From Prauserella rugosa (lineage in GTDB: Bacteria; Actinomycetota; Actinomycetes; Mycobacteriales; Pseudonocardiaceae), in NCBI RefSeq assembly GCF_000719975.1, contig NZ_JOIJ01000036.1:1-20266 (forward strand): 20,266 nucleotides of DNA. Reading direction: 5' to 3'. Below the pieces are notes generated by a model. That model had not been told where the DNA came from, searched no databases, and worked only from the letters and a program-made list of their open reading frames with translations. Position 1 is the first letter of the stretch. Every line of letters begins with the position of its first letter. The translations under genes were made by a program, and so were the position numbers. Positions 8,510-14,959 of this stretch are shown here, piece after piece.

Positions 8510-9604
8510 ATGGGCGTTTCGCAGAACCGGTTCCGGATGACGTTCGCGGGTTACGACCGCGCGGCCGTTGATCGCCACCTGTCCGCGCTCGAGGAGCAAA
8601 ACCGCGCCATGGCAACGGATTGCGCGCAACAGGCGCGTCGCGCGGACGCGTTGGCGGCGGAACTCGCCGAGCTGCGGGCGGCCCACGACGCGTTGAAGAA
8701 CAAGTTCGACCGCGTGTGCCGGACGCCGGTCGAGACCGACGGGCTCTCGGAGCGGATGCTGCGCATGGTGGAGCTGGCCCACGTCGAGGCCGCGGAGATC
8801 GTGCAGGACGCCCGCACGCGCGCCGACCGGACCCGCACGGCAGCCGACGAGGACGCCCGCCGGTTGCGCAGGCGCTACGAGCGGAAGCTGGCCGAGCTGG
8901 ACGACCGTCGCGCGCAGCTGGAGAGCGAGTTCGCCGAGCGGATGCGGATCAACCAGGAGGAGTTCGACGAGCGCGAGCGCGCCGCCGCACAGCGCCGCCG
9001 CACGCTGGACGAACAGTCCGCGCGCCGGCGGCAGAAGGCCGAGCAGGAGCTCGGCAAGGCGTTGGCGGCGCGGCGTGCCGAGTCCGAACGGCTGGTCCAG
9101 CAGCGGGAGGCCGAGGCGGCCGAGCGTGCCGACGCGATGATCGCAACCGCCCAGGAGCGGGCGGCCGAGATGGTCGCGCGGGCCACGGCGCGGGTCAACG
9201 AGCTGGAGGACGTGCAGGACACGTTGCTGGCACGGCTGCGGGAGACCCGGGAGATCCTCAGCGCGGTCGGCGATCTCACCGAGCCGGGCGACGACGAGGA
9301 GGCGGCCCTGGCCGTGGAGGCGGTGCCGGAGCAGCGGCACACCGAGTCCGACGGTGAGCCGGATGTGATCGTCGCCGTGCCGGGCACGGTGTCGTCGGCG
9401 GACCGGGCGCGTGCCGTGCCCGGTGGTGTGGCGAGCGACGGTGTCGCGGCTGATGGCGCTGCGGCTGATGGCGCTGCGGCTGATGGCGCTGCGGGTGATG
9501 GCGTGGCCGACGACCGGGCTGCGGCCGTGGGTGTGGAGAGTGGCAGTGCGGGGAGTGTGGCCGTCGCGGACGAGGAGAGGCTGACGTCGGCGACGCCGGC
9601 CTGA
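8510..9604 (+). CDS. DivIVA-domain-like coiled-coil protein with Ala/Asp-rich repeat tail
   Basis: A 364-residue acidic/basic alternating protein. Residues 6-25 (RFRMTFAGYDRAAVDRHL) resemble the DivIVA N-terminal membrane-curvature motif (Phe plus GYD..VD). Residues 25-260 are almost continuous heptad-rich coiled coil, very rich in Ala, Glu and Arg. From about residue 265 the chain becomes low-complexity and likely disordered, including ADGAA repeats encoded by a 15-bp tandem repeat. There is no signal peptide or membrane helix. This layout suits polar-growth or cell-division scaffold proteins of the Wag31/SepIVA/Scy kind, but the exact role is not readable. ATG 8510 was chosen because GGAGG (8498-8502) stands 7 bases upstream; the earlier GTG at 8459 lies in the leader stem-loop. 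Confidence 0.72.
   Translation: MGVSQNRFRMTFAGYDRAAVDRHLSALEEQNRAMATDCAQQARRADALAAELAELRAAHDALKNKFDRVCRTPVETDGLSERMLRMVELAHVEAAEIVQDARTRADRTRTAADEDARRLRRRYERKLAELDDRRAQLESEFAERMRINQEEFDERERAAAQRRRTLDEQSARRRQKAEQELGKALAARRAESERLVQQREAEAAERADAMIATAQERAAEMVARATARVNELEDVQDTLLARLRETREILSAVGDLTEPGDDEEAALAVEAVPEQRHTESDGEPDVIVAVPGTVSSADRARAVPGGVASDGVAADGAAADGAAADGAAGDGVADDRAAAVGVESGSAGSVAVADEERLTSATPA
9446..9505 (+). repeat. 15-bp in-frame tandem repeat
   Basis: Three identical copies of GCGGCTGATGGCGCT (9446-9460, 9461-9475, 9476-9490) and a fourth degenerate copy (9491-9505). Each encodes Ala-Ala-Asp-Gly-Ala in the disordered tail of the coiled-coil protein. Identical copies at DNA level suggest recent slippage, so copy number may vary between strains. 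Confidence 0.9.
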
Positions 9605-9930
9605 GCCTGCTCCTGTTCCGGTACCCCTGCCGTTGCTGTTCCCGTTGTCGTTGACGTAGTCGCCGTAGTTGACGTTGTTGCTGTTGCCGGGCCGGTTCCG
9701 GTGCAGCGGGGTTCGCTCGGTGGTGGCCGCCTGGGTGGGCGGCCGGTGGCACGCTGTGGCTGCCGCGCGCCCGCCCGGGTGGTGCTGCTGGTCCGACCCG
9801 GTGGCGGCGTGATCGTTTTATTGCACATGAAGATCGGTTTCAGTAGCACTGGGAGGGTCGCCCACCGTCGGTCGACGGCGCGGCGAGTGTTTCGTCAATC
9901 CCGAGTGCGAGGAAGGCTGGAGGCCGACCC
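9605..9930. other. Gene-free region with a period-3 low-complexity tract
   Basis: No convincing gene lies between the coiled-coil protein and the SCO5389-family gene. Bases about 9614-9690 form a tract with strong 3-base periodicity: GTT, GTC, GTA and CTG-like triplets on the plus strand, NAC/CAA-like on the minus strand. All minus-strand frames through it are open, but they read either Thr/Ala-, Gln/Arg- or Asn/Gly-rich peptides with no start and ribosome site pairing, so I treat them as composition artefacts. Around 9720-9785 the sequence is GC-rich with repeated GGTGG and GCCCGCCC. A shift to A/T-richer bases at 9812-9845 may hold the promoter of the next gene. Confidence 0.5.
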
Positions 9931-10323
9931 ATGTCGCTGAATGTGCCCACCGATCTGCTGGAGCGTGCCGAGCGGGGAGACGTCGACGACGCCGAGTTCG
10001 TGGCGTGTGTGCGGGAGTCGCTGCCGTACGCCTGGGAGATCATCACGGGCGTGGTCGCTGACTTGGAGACCGAGGGAGGACCTTTCGCCGACCACGCGAC
10101 GCCGCCGCCGAGCGAGGCCGAGCGCGGTCAGCTGCTGCGGGCGCTGGCGTCCGATTCCATCCGCGGAGGGCTGGAGCGGCACTTCGGGGTGCGGCTGGCG
10201 TTCCAGAACTGCCACCGGGTCGCGGCGTTCCGGCCGGGTGCGGTCGACGGGGACGAGTACCGCGAGTTCGTGTCCGTCCGCGGTCAGCTGCTGAATCAGA
10301 GCCCGGAGCTCAGGGACTGCTGA
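9931..10323 (+). CDS. SCO5389-family conserved actinobacterial protein
   Basis: A 130-residue soluble protein matching the actinobacterial family named after Streptomyces SCO5389. The recognisable segments are the N-terminal ERAERGDVDDAEFVACVRES, the LPYAWEIITG helix, LLRALASDSIRGGLERHFG, LAFQNCHRVAAF and the closing QLLNQSPELRDC. The function of the family is not established; its spread among actinomycetes suggests a housekeeping or developmental role. ATG 9931 has GGAGG (9919-9923) 7 bases upstream. The last 28 bases overlap, tail to tail, with the minus-strand luciferase-like gene. There are no membrane segments or known catalytic motifs. Confidence 0.85.
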   Translation: MSLNVPTDLLERAERGDVDDAEFVACVRESLPYAWEIITGVVADLETEGGPFADHATPPPSEAERGQLLRALASDSIRGGLERHFGVRLAFQNCHRVAAFRPGAVDGDEYREFVSVRGQLLNQSPELRDC

Positions 10324-11345
10324 GCAGGCAGGCGGCTCTCGCGCACCGCGGGCAGCACCTCGGCGCCGAGGCGACGGATGGTGTCCAGTGTGCGTGCGCG
10401 GGAGCCGCCGCCCTCGACCATCATCAGCACGCGGTCGACGCCCGTGGCGGTGACGTGCTCGTGCAGGTGGTCCGCACAGTCCTCGGGACTGCCGACCGGA
10501 TGCAGCCGGCACAGGGTCTCGGCGTACTCGATCGGGTCGCGGGACGGGCGTGACCTGCCGGCGACGGGGACGTATCCGGCCAGTCCGGGGCCGAGCCAGC
10601 GGGGGAGCGATTCGCGGAGGTGGCGCAGCGCCGTGTCCCGGTCGTCGGCGACGTAAGCCAGCACGACCGAGGTGTGTGCGACACCGGCCGGGTCGCGGCC
10701 GGCGGCGTGGGCCGCGTCGGCGTAGGTGGCAAGCATGCGGTTCTTCTCCTCGGTGCCGATGTGCATGCCGAGGAGCATCGGCAGGCCGCGTGCGGCGGCC
10801 AGTGCCGTGGTTGCCTGCGACGTGCACGCCACGGTGACCGGCGGGCGCGGCCGGGTGTGCGGCGGCGGCACGAGCGGCACCTCGGGGAAGGTGAAGGTGG
10901 TCCCGTCGCCGCGGACGGTGTCGCCGGACAGTCCGCCCAGCAGGACGTCGAGGCCGTCCGGGAAGCCGTGGTCGTAGCGTTCGATGCCGGTGCCGAAGAC
11001 GTCGAGGTCGATCCAGGGGCCGCCGCGTCCGACGCCGAGGGCGAAGCGGCCACCGGAGAGTTGGTCGAGCATGCGGGTCTGTTCGGCCAGCGCGACCGGG
11101 TGGACGGTCGACAGGACGCTCACGGCGGTGCCCACGGTGATGCGGTCGGTGGCGCCGAGGGCGTGGCCCGCGAACGTGATCGCCGAAGGGCAGGTGCCGT
11201 AGGTCATGAAGTGGTGTTCGGCGATCCACGCTTCGTCGAAGCCGGCCGTTTCGGCGGCGACGACGCTCTCGGCCGCCGTGCGTAACGCGTCGCCGGGGTC
11301 CTGGTCGCCGAACGTCGCGCCGAGGAGGAACACACCGAGTCTCAC
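10296..11345 (-). CDS. Luciferase-like (LLM) flavin/F420-dependent oxidoreductase
   Basis: A 349-residue TIM-barrel protein of the bacterial luciferase-like superfamily. Family landmarks are the first strand MRLGVFLL, the FDEAWIAEHHF segment after the first helix, ITVGTAVSVLSTVHPVALAEQ, LSGGRFALGVGRGGP, and the later GSPEDCADHL and VDRVLMMVEG near residues 285-315. Members use reduced FMN or F420 to oxidise or reduce varied substrates. The type with EAWIAEHHF is usually FMN-class alkanal-monooxygenase-like, but cofactor cannot be settled by eye. It starts at GTG 11345 with AAGG about 10 bases upstream; the ribosome site is weak. The gene is divergent from the P450 and overlaps the SCO5389-family gene at its 3' end. 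Confidence 0.87.
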   Translation of the reverse strand: MRLGVFLLGATFGDQDPGDALRTAAESVVAAETAGFDEAWIAEHHFMTYGTCPSAITFAGHALGATDRITVGTAVSVLSTVHPVALAEQTRMLDQLSGGRFALGVGRGGPWIDLDVFGTGIERYDHGFPDGLDVLLGGLSGDTVRGDGTTFTFPEVPLVPPPHTRPRPPVTVACTSQATTALAAARGLPMLLGMHIGTEEKNRMLATYADAAHAAGRDPAGVAHTSVVLAYVADDRDTALRHLRESLPRWLGPGLAGYVPVAGRSRPSRDPIEYAETLCRLHPVGSPEDCADHLHEHVTATGVDRVLMMVEGGGSRARTLDTIRRLGAEVLPAVRESRLPAQQSLSSGL

Positions 11346-11459
11346 GGAGGGTGACCTTACGGTACGGATTCGTCCGAAGTGGACCGGTGGGGTGTGGTGT
11401 CCCAGGGTAGGCGGGCTGTGTTGGTGTCGACCGGCGGGTCACCGGTACGGGTGAGTTGA

Positions 11460-11465
11460 TACCGT
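11460..11465 (+). promoter_or_regulatory. Candidate -10 box for a leaderless P450 transcript
   Basis: TACCGT ends six bases before the GTG start at 11472, the spacing expected if transcription begins on the start codon. No Shine-Dalgarno is visible upstream of that GTG, which supports leaderless translation, common in actinomycetes. No good -35 box is seen, so the call is weak. Confidence 0.3.
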
Positions 11466-11471
11466 CGTGGC

Positions 11472-12752
11472 GTGGGGAAACTTCGATCGCGCATCACGGG
11501 GTGGGTCACGCGGCGGTATCTGGCGCGTGCGCAGCGCAAGGGCGGCCTCGACCTGCAGAAAGTGCTGCCCGATTCGGCGCTGATGGCGTTGCGGCGGGAC
11601 GATCTCGATCCGGTGCGGGAGCTCGCGGAGGCGCGGCGCACGGAGCCGGTGCGGAAGCTGCCGTTGCCGTTCGACCTGAACGTGTGGCTGGTCAGCGGCT
11701 ACGACGAGGCCAAGGCCGTGCTGGGGGACGGCAAGGGTTTCAGTAACGATTTCGGCAATCTGATGGCCGAACTGGGGATGGATCCGGACGACAACCCGGG
11801 TGGACTGGGGTTCGCGGATCCGCCGGTGCACACGCGGTTGCGCAAGCTGTTGACGCCGGAGTTCACGATGCGGCGGTTGTCGCGGCTGCGGCCGGGCATC
11901 GAGCAGATCGTCAACGACCGGCTCGACGCGATGGAGGAGAAGGCGCAGCGGGGCGAACCGGTCGACCTGGTCGAGGAGTTCGCGCTGCCGATCCCGTCGT
12001 TGGTGATCTGCGAGCTGCTGGGCGTTCCGTACTCGGAGCGGGACGAGTTCCAGCATCTGGCGGTGGCCCGGTTCGACCTGTTCGCGGGTGCGGGTGCGGC
12101 CGTGGGGGCGATCTCGGAGTCGCTGGAGTACCTGCTGAAGGTGGTCAAGGAGCAGCGCGAGGAGCCGGGTGACGGGCTGATCGGGATGATCATCCGCGAG
12201 CACGGCGACGAGATCGACGACCGCGAGCTGGCCGGCCTGGCCGACGGTGTGTTGACCGGCGGGTTCGAGACGACGGCGAGCATGCTCTCGCTCGGTGCAC
12301 TGGTGTTGTTGCGGGATCCGGAGACGTTCCGCCGGGTCCGGGAGGACGACGAGGCCGTGCGGGTGTTCGTCGAGGAGGCGTTGCGCTATCTGACGGTGGT
12401 CCAGGTGGCGTTCCCGCGGTTCGCGCGGGAGGACATCGAGGTCGGTGGCGTGACGATCGGCAAGGGCGACATGGTCGCCGTGTCGCTCTCGGGTGCCGAC
12501 CGGGACGGGGCGCTCGGCGAGGACCTCGACACGTTCGACGCGCAGCGGGATCCGACCCAGCACCTGGCGTTCGGGTACGGCGCGCATCGATGTGTGGGCG
12601 CGGAGCTGGCGCGGTTGGAGCTGCGTGCGGCGTATGCGGCGTTGGTACGGCGGTTCCCCGACCTGCGGCTGGCGGTGGACCCGGAGGAGCTGGAGTTCCG
12701 GCAGACGTCGATCGTGTTCGGCGTGGAGAAGCTCCCGGTGCACGTGAACTGA
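11472..12752 (+). CDS. Cytochrome P450
   Basis: A 426-residue soluble bacterial-class P450. The haem loop FGYGAHRCVGAELA has Cys374 as thiolate ligand. The I-helix oxygen-activation motif is GGFETT (Glu266, Thr267, Thr268), and the K-helix ExxR is Glu302-x-x-Arg305. FADPPVHTRLRKLL is the C-helix region that contacts a haem propionate, and PRFARED is the typical P-R-x-x-x-x-D segment after helix K. No membrane anchor is present, so it is a cytoplasmic class needing a ferredoxin and reductase, neither of which is encoded nearby. Substrate cannot be inferred. The start is GTG 11472 with no clear ribosome site, perhaps leaderless. The N-terminus is somewhat extended and basic. The luciferase-like gene is divergent, and a Ubl gene converges at the 3' side. 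Confidence 0.96.
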   Translation: MGKLRSRITGWVTRRYLARAQRKGGLDLQKVLPDSALMALRRDDLDPVRELAEARRTEPVRKLPLPFDLNVWLVSGYDEAKAVLGDGKGFSNDFGNLMAELGMDPDDNPGGLGFADPPVHTRLRKLLTPEFTMRRLSRLRPGIEQIVNDRLDAMEEKAQRGEPVDLVEEFALPIPSLVICELLGVPYSERDEFQHLAVARFDLFAGAGAAVGAISESLEYLLKVVKEQREEPGDGLIGMIIREHGDEIDDRELAGLADGVLTGGFETTASMLSLGALVLLRDPETFRRVREDDEAVRVFVEEALRYLTVVQVAFPRFAREDIEVGGVTIGKGDMVAVSLSGADRDGALGEDLDTFDAQRDPTQHLAFGYGAHRCVGAELARLELRAAYAALVRRFPDLRLAVDPEELEFRQTSIVFGVEKLPVHVN

Positions 12753-12783
12753 GCCGCTCACCGCGGTACCGCCGGGTCGCCGC

Positions 12784-12831
12784 GTTGTCGTGCTGCGGTG
12801 TTGCCGTGTCGCTGTGTTGTCGTGTCGCCCG
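12784..12831. repeat. Degenerate 16-bp tandem repeat between convergent genes
   Basis: Three imperfect 16-base units (12784-12799, 12800-12815, 12816-12831), each beginning GTTG(T/C)CGTG and continuing with a CTG/TCG-rich segment. The repeat fills most of the 90-base gap between the P450 stop and the stop of the minus-strand MoaD-like gene. No ORF or obvious terminator stem explains it. Confidence 0.55.
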
Positions 12832-12842
12832 GCCGTCGACGC

Positions 12843-13157
12843 TCAGCCGCCTGCCATGGCGCCGATGACCATGAGCGGTTCGGTGCCGCGGACGACCGGT
12901 TCGGGCAGCGGGGTGTCCTGGGGTTCGTGGGACAGGTCTTCCTCGCAGGCGAAGAATCGGACGAACGCGCGACGTCGTCCCGCATCGTGGTGGCGGATGG
13001 TGCCCTTGAGGACCGGGTAGCGCTCTTCGAGCACGTCGAGCACGGCGCCGATGGTCACCGGGCCGGGCACGTCGAGCGTCAGTTCGCCGTCGAGGTTCGC
13101 GAGCTTGCGCAGGTGTGTGGGCAGGTGAATGCGGATGGCCGTGGTCGTGTCGGTCAT
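12843..13157 (-). CDS. MoaD/ThiS-like ubiquitin-fold protein ending in Gly-Gly
   Basis: A 104-residue small protein with the beta-grasp pattern of MoaD/ThiS sulfur carriers: [21 protein letters not shown] near the start, a [16 protein letters not shown] helix, a [10 protein letters not shown] strand, and the exact terminus AMAGG. The C-terminal Gly103-Gly104 is the feature such proteins need for adenylation and thiocarboxylation, or for conjugation. Its ATG overlaps the stop of the upstream propeller gene by the ATGA arrangement, so the two are translationally coupled. No MoaE, MoeB, ThiF or JAMM protease gene is in the window, so the activating enzyme must be elsewhere. It is about 20 residues longer than ordinary MoaD. 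A role in molybdopterin synthesis is possible but not supported by neighbours. Confidence 0.8.
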   Translation of the reverse strand: MTDTTTAIRIHLPTHLRKLANLDGELTLDVPGPVTIGAVLDVLEERYPVLKGTIRHHDAGRRRAFVRFFACEEDLSHEPQDTPLPEPVVRGTEPLMVIGAMAGG

Positions 13158-14269
13158 GGCAGCGTCTGCACCTCCACGGACAGGACGGCGGGCAGGTCGC
13201 GGACGATGGGTTGCCAGGTGTCGCCCGCGTCGGCGGAGCCGTACACCTGGCCTCCGGTGGTGCCGAAGTAGACGCCGCACTCGTCGAGTTCGTCGACGGC
13301 CATGGCGTCGCGCAGGACGTTGACGTAGCAGTGTTCCTGGGGCAGGCCGCGGGTGAGTGGTTCCCATTCGCCGCCGCCGGTGCGGCTGCGGTAGACGCGG
13401 AGTTTGCCGTCGACGGGGAAGTGTTGCTCGTCGCTGGTGATGGGCACGACGTAGACCGTGTCGGCGTCGTGGGCGTGGACGTCGATGGGGAAGCCGAAGT
13501 CGGTGGGCAGTCCGTCGCCGATGTCGTACCAGGTGGCGCCGTCGTCGTCGCTGCGCATGACGTCCCAGTGTTTCTGCATGTACAGCGTGTCGGGGCGGGC
13601 CGGGTGGCGTGCGAGGTTGTGCACGCAGTGGCCGACCTCGGCTTCGGGCTGGGGGATCTGGCCGGAGTTGAGGCCGCGGTTGGCGGGTTGCCACGTCTTG
13701 CCGCCGTCGGCGGTGCGGAAGACGCCTGCCGCGGAGATCGCGACGTGGAGGCGGTCGGCGTCGCGCGGGTCCTGGATGATCGTGTGGAGGCACATGCCGC
13801 CGGCGCCGGGTTGCCAGTCGGGTCCGGATTCGTGGCCGCGAAGGCCGCGGAGTTCCTGCCAGCTCTGGCCTGCGTCGACCGAGCGGAACAGGGCGGCGTC
13901 CTCGACACCGGCGTACACGGTGTCCGGATCGGACAGTGACGGTTCGAGGTGCCAGGCGCGGGTGAACTCCCACGGGCGCTGGGATCCGTCGTACCACTGG
14001 TGCGTGCCGACCTCGCCGTCGTAGCGGAATTCGTTGCCGACCGGTGTCCACGTCGTGCCGCCGTCGTCGCTGCGGTGGATCTGCTGGCCGAACCAGCCGA
14101 GGGAGGCGGAGGCGTAGATGCGGTCGGGGTTCTGGGGTGAGCCGTTGAGGTGGTAGAGCTCCCAGCCCCCGAACAGTGGGCCTTCGACCTTCCACTCGCG
14201 GCGGGTGCCGTCGGCGGTCAGGAGGAAGGCGCCTTTGCGGGTGCCTACGAGTACGCGTACGCCGGCCAT
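13154..14269 (-). CDS. Asp-box (BNR/sialidase-like) beta-propeller protein
   Basis: A 371-residue cytoplasmic propeller with no signal peptide or membrane segment. Asp-box motifs (S/T-x-D-x-G-x-T/S-W) recur through the chain: [32 protein letters not shown] and SADAGDTW, each after a strand of the DRIYA, DTVYAG or DTLYMQ kind. That is the BNR-repeat sialidase/Vps10 type of fold; most annotated relatives are called exo-alpha-sialidase, but I see no clear arginine triad, so glycosidase activity is doubtful. The N-terminus [14 protein letters not shown] is typical of this subfamily. ATG 14269 has AAGGGG 7 bases upstream. The stop overlaps the MoaD-like start by four bases, so the pair is a two-gene operon and likely works together. 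Confidence 0.82.
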   Translation of the reverse strand: MAGVRVLVGTRKGAFLLTADGTRREWKVEGPLFGGWELYHLNGSPQNPDRIYASASLGWFGQQIHRSDDGGTTWTPVGNEFRYDGEVGTHQWYDGSQRPWEFTRAWHLEPSLSDPDTVYAGVEDAALFRSVDAGQSWQELRGLRGHESGPDWQPGAGGMCLHTIIQDPRDADRLHVAISAAGVFRTADGGKTWQPANRGLNSGQIPQPEAEVGHCVHNLARHPARPDTLYMQKHWDVMRSDDDGATWYDIGDGLPTDFGFPIDVHAHDADTVYVVPITSDEQHFPVDGKLRVYRSRTGGGEWEPLTRGLPQEHCYVNVLRDAMAVDELDECGVYFGTTGGQVYGSADAGDTWQPIVRDLPAVLSVEVQTLP

Positions 14270-14374
14270 GCTGCGGTCCCCTTCTCGAGTCGGATGAGGG
14301 AACTGTAACCGGGATCACTTGTCAAAAACAACCGTGCATCGGTCAAGCAAGATCACGGCCGGGCCGGTGGAGTG

Positions 14375-14698
14375 TCAGTTCCCTGTCGGGTCGTCGCCCG
14401 TCCTGCGGTCGGAGTGGCCGAGGTCGCGGGTGGGGTCGACGATGTCGCGGACCCTACGCTTGAGGTCTGACAGTTCGGGGAATCCGCCGTCGGCCTTGCG
14501 GGACCACAGGGTGCGGCCGTCGAGGCGGATGTCGAACACGCCGCCGGTGCCGGGCACGAGTGCCACTTCGCCCAGCGCGGTCGGGAAGGTGGTCAGGAGT
14601 TCCTGCGCGGTCCATCCGGCGCGCATCACCCAGCGGCACCGGGTGCAGTACTCGATCTCGAGACGAGGTGCGCGCGCGGCGGCGTCGGTCGTGGTCAT
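14375..14698 (-). CDS. SelT/SelW/SelH (Rdx) family thioredoxin-like protein
   Basis: A 107-residue protein with LEIEYCTRCRW, the CxxC redox motif at Cys18 and Cys21 just after the first strand, followed by RAGWTAQELLTTF, GEVALVPGTGGVFDIRLDG and LWSRKADGGFPE. This is the standard layout of the short bacterial Rdx family related to selenoprotein W, in which the second strand and the G-G-x-F-x-I/V core form a thioredoxin-like fold. The role is probably thiol redox, but no substrate is known. ATG 14698 was chosen as it gives the family's usual length; the in-frame upstream ATG at 14758 adds about 20 atypical residues. No Shine-Dalgarno is seen at 14698, and GATACT just upstream could be a -10 for a leaderless transcript. 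Confidence 0.85.
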   Translation of the reverse strand: MTTTDAAARAPRLEIEYCTRCRWVMRAGWTAQELLTTFPTALGEVALVPGTGGVFDIRLDGRTLWSRKADGGFPELSDLKRRVRDIVDPTRDLGHSDRRTGDDPTGN

Positions 14699-14772
14699 GC
14701 CGACGAGTATCGCCGCTGCATCGAGGGTGGAGCTGGGTGGATATAGTTCGGACGGCACCCGCCGGGTGTCAG

Positions 14773-14846
14773 GGGCCGGTAGCTCAGTTGGTTAGAGCAG
14801 GGGACTCATAATCCTTTGGCCGTCGGTTCAAGTCCGACCCGGCCCA
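14773..14846 (+). tRNA. tRNA with CAT anticodon (elongator Met, possibly Ile2)
   Basis: A full 74-base cloverleaf. The acceptor GGGCCGG pairs with CCGGCCC (14839-14845), the D stem is GCTC/GAGC, and the anticodon stem GGGGA/TCCTT (two G-T pairs) carries loop CTCATAA with anticodon CAT. A five-base variable loop and T stem GTCGG/CCGAC with loop TTCAAGT follow; the discriminator is A14846. Encoded bases after it are CCC, so CCA is added post-transcriptionally. The CAT anticodon and standard, non-initiator acceptor pairing indicate elongator tRNA-Met; a lysidine-modified tRNA-Ile cannot be excluded by eye. An integrase gene follows directly. Confidence 0.93.
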
Positions 14847-14893
14847 CCCTTGTGACCTGCATGTTCGCGATCCCGATCGCGAGGTCAAGATCG

Positions 14894-14917
14894 TTTGTCC
14901 ATGGCTTTGTCCATGGC
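14894..14917. repeat. Tandem 12-bp repeat between tRNA and integrase
   Basis: TTTGTCCATGGC occurs twice in perfect tandem (14894-14905 and 14906-14917), 48 bases after the tRNA end and 43 bases before the integrase start. Short direct repeats at this position are typical of integrase arm-binding sites next to attL, which is my inference; they may also regulate the integrase promoter. Confidence 0.6.
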
Positions 14918-14959
14918 CGAGTTCTTGACCGGCGCTGGCGGGCGGCGGACTCTGGACGC

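Noticed and set aside
9446..9505. CRISPR-like array
   Set aside because: The repeats are adjacent without spacers and in frame with a coding region; they are a simple tandem repeat.
8875..9849. Minus-strand Ser/Thr/Ala-rich frame across the coiled-coil gene and the intergenic tract
   Set aside because: The frame depends on low-complexity codons and the complement of the coiled coil. It lacks a start with ribosome site and any recognisable fold.
13154..14269. Annotation as a secreted sialidase
   Set aside because: No signal peptide is present and the arginine triad is not evident; Asp boxes alone indicate only the propeller fold.
14816..14959. Longer integrase start within the tRNA
   Set aside because: The in-frame extension would translate tRNA sequence and has no family support; ATG 14960 gives a normal length.
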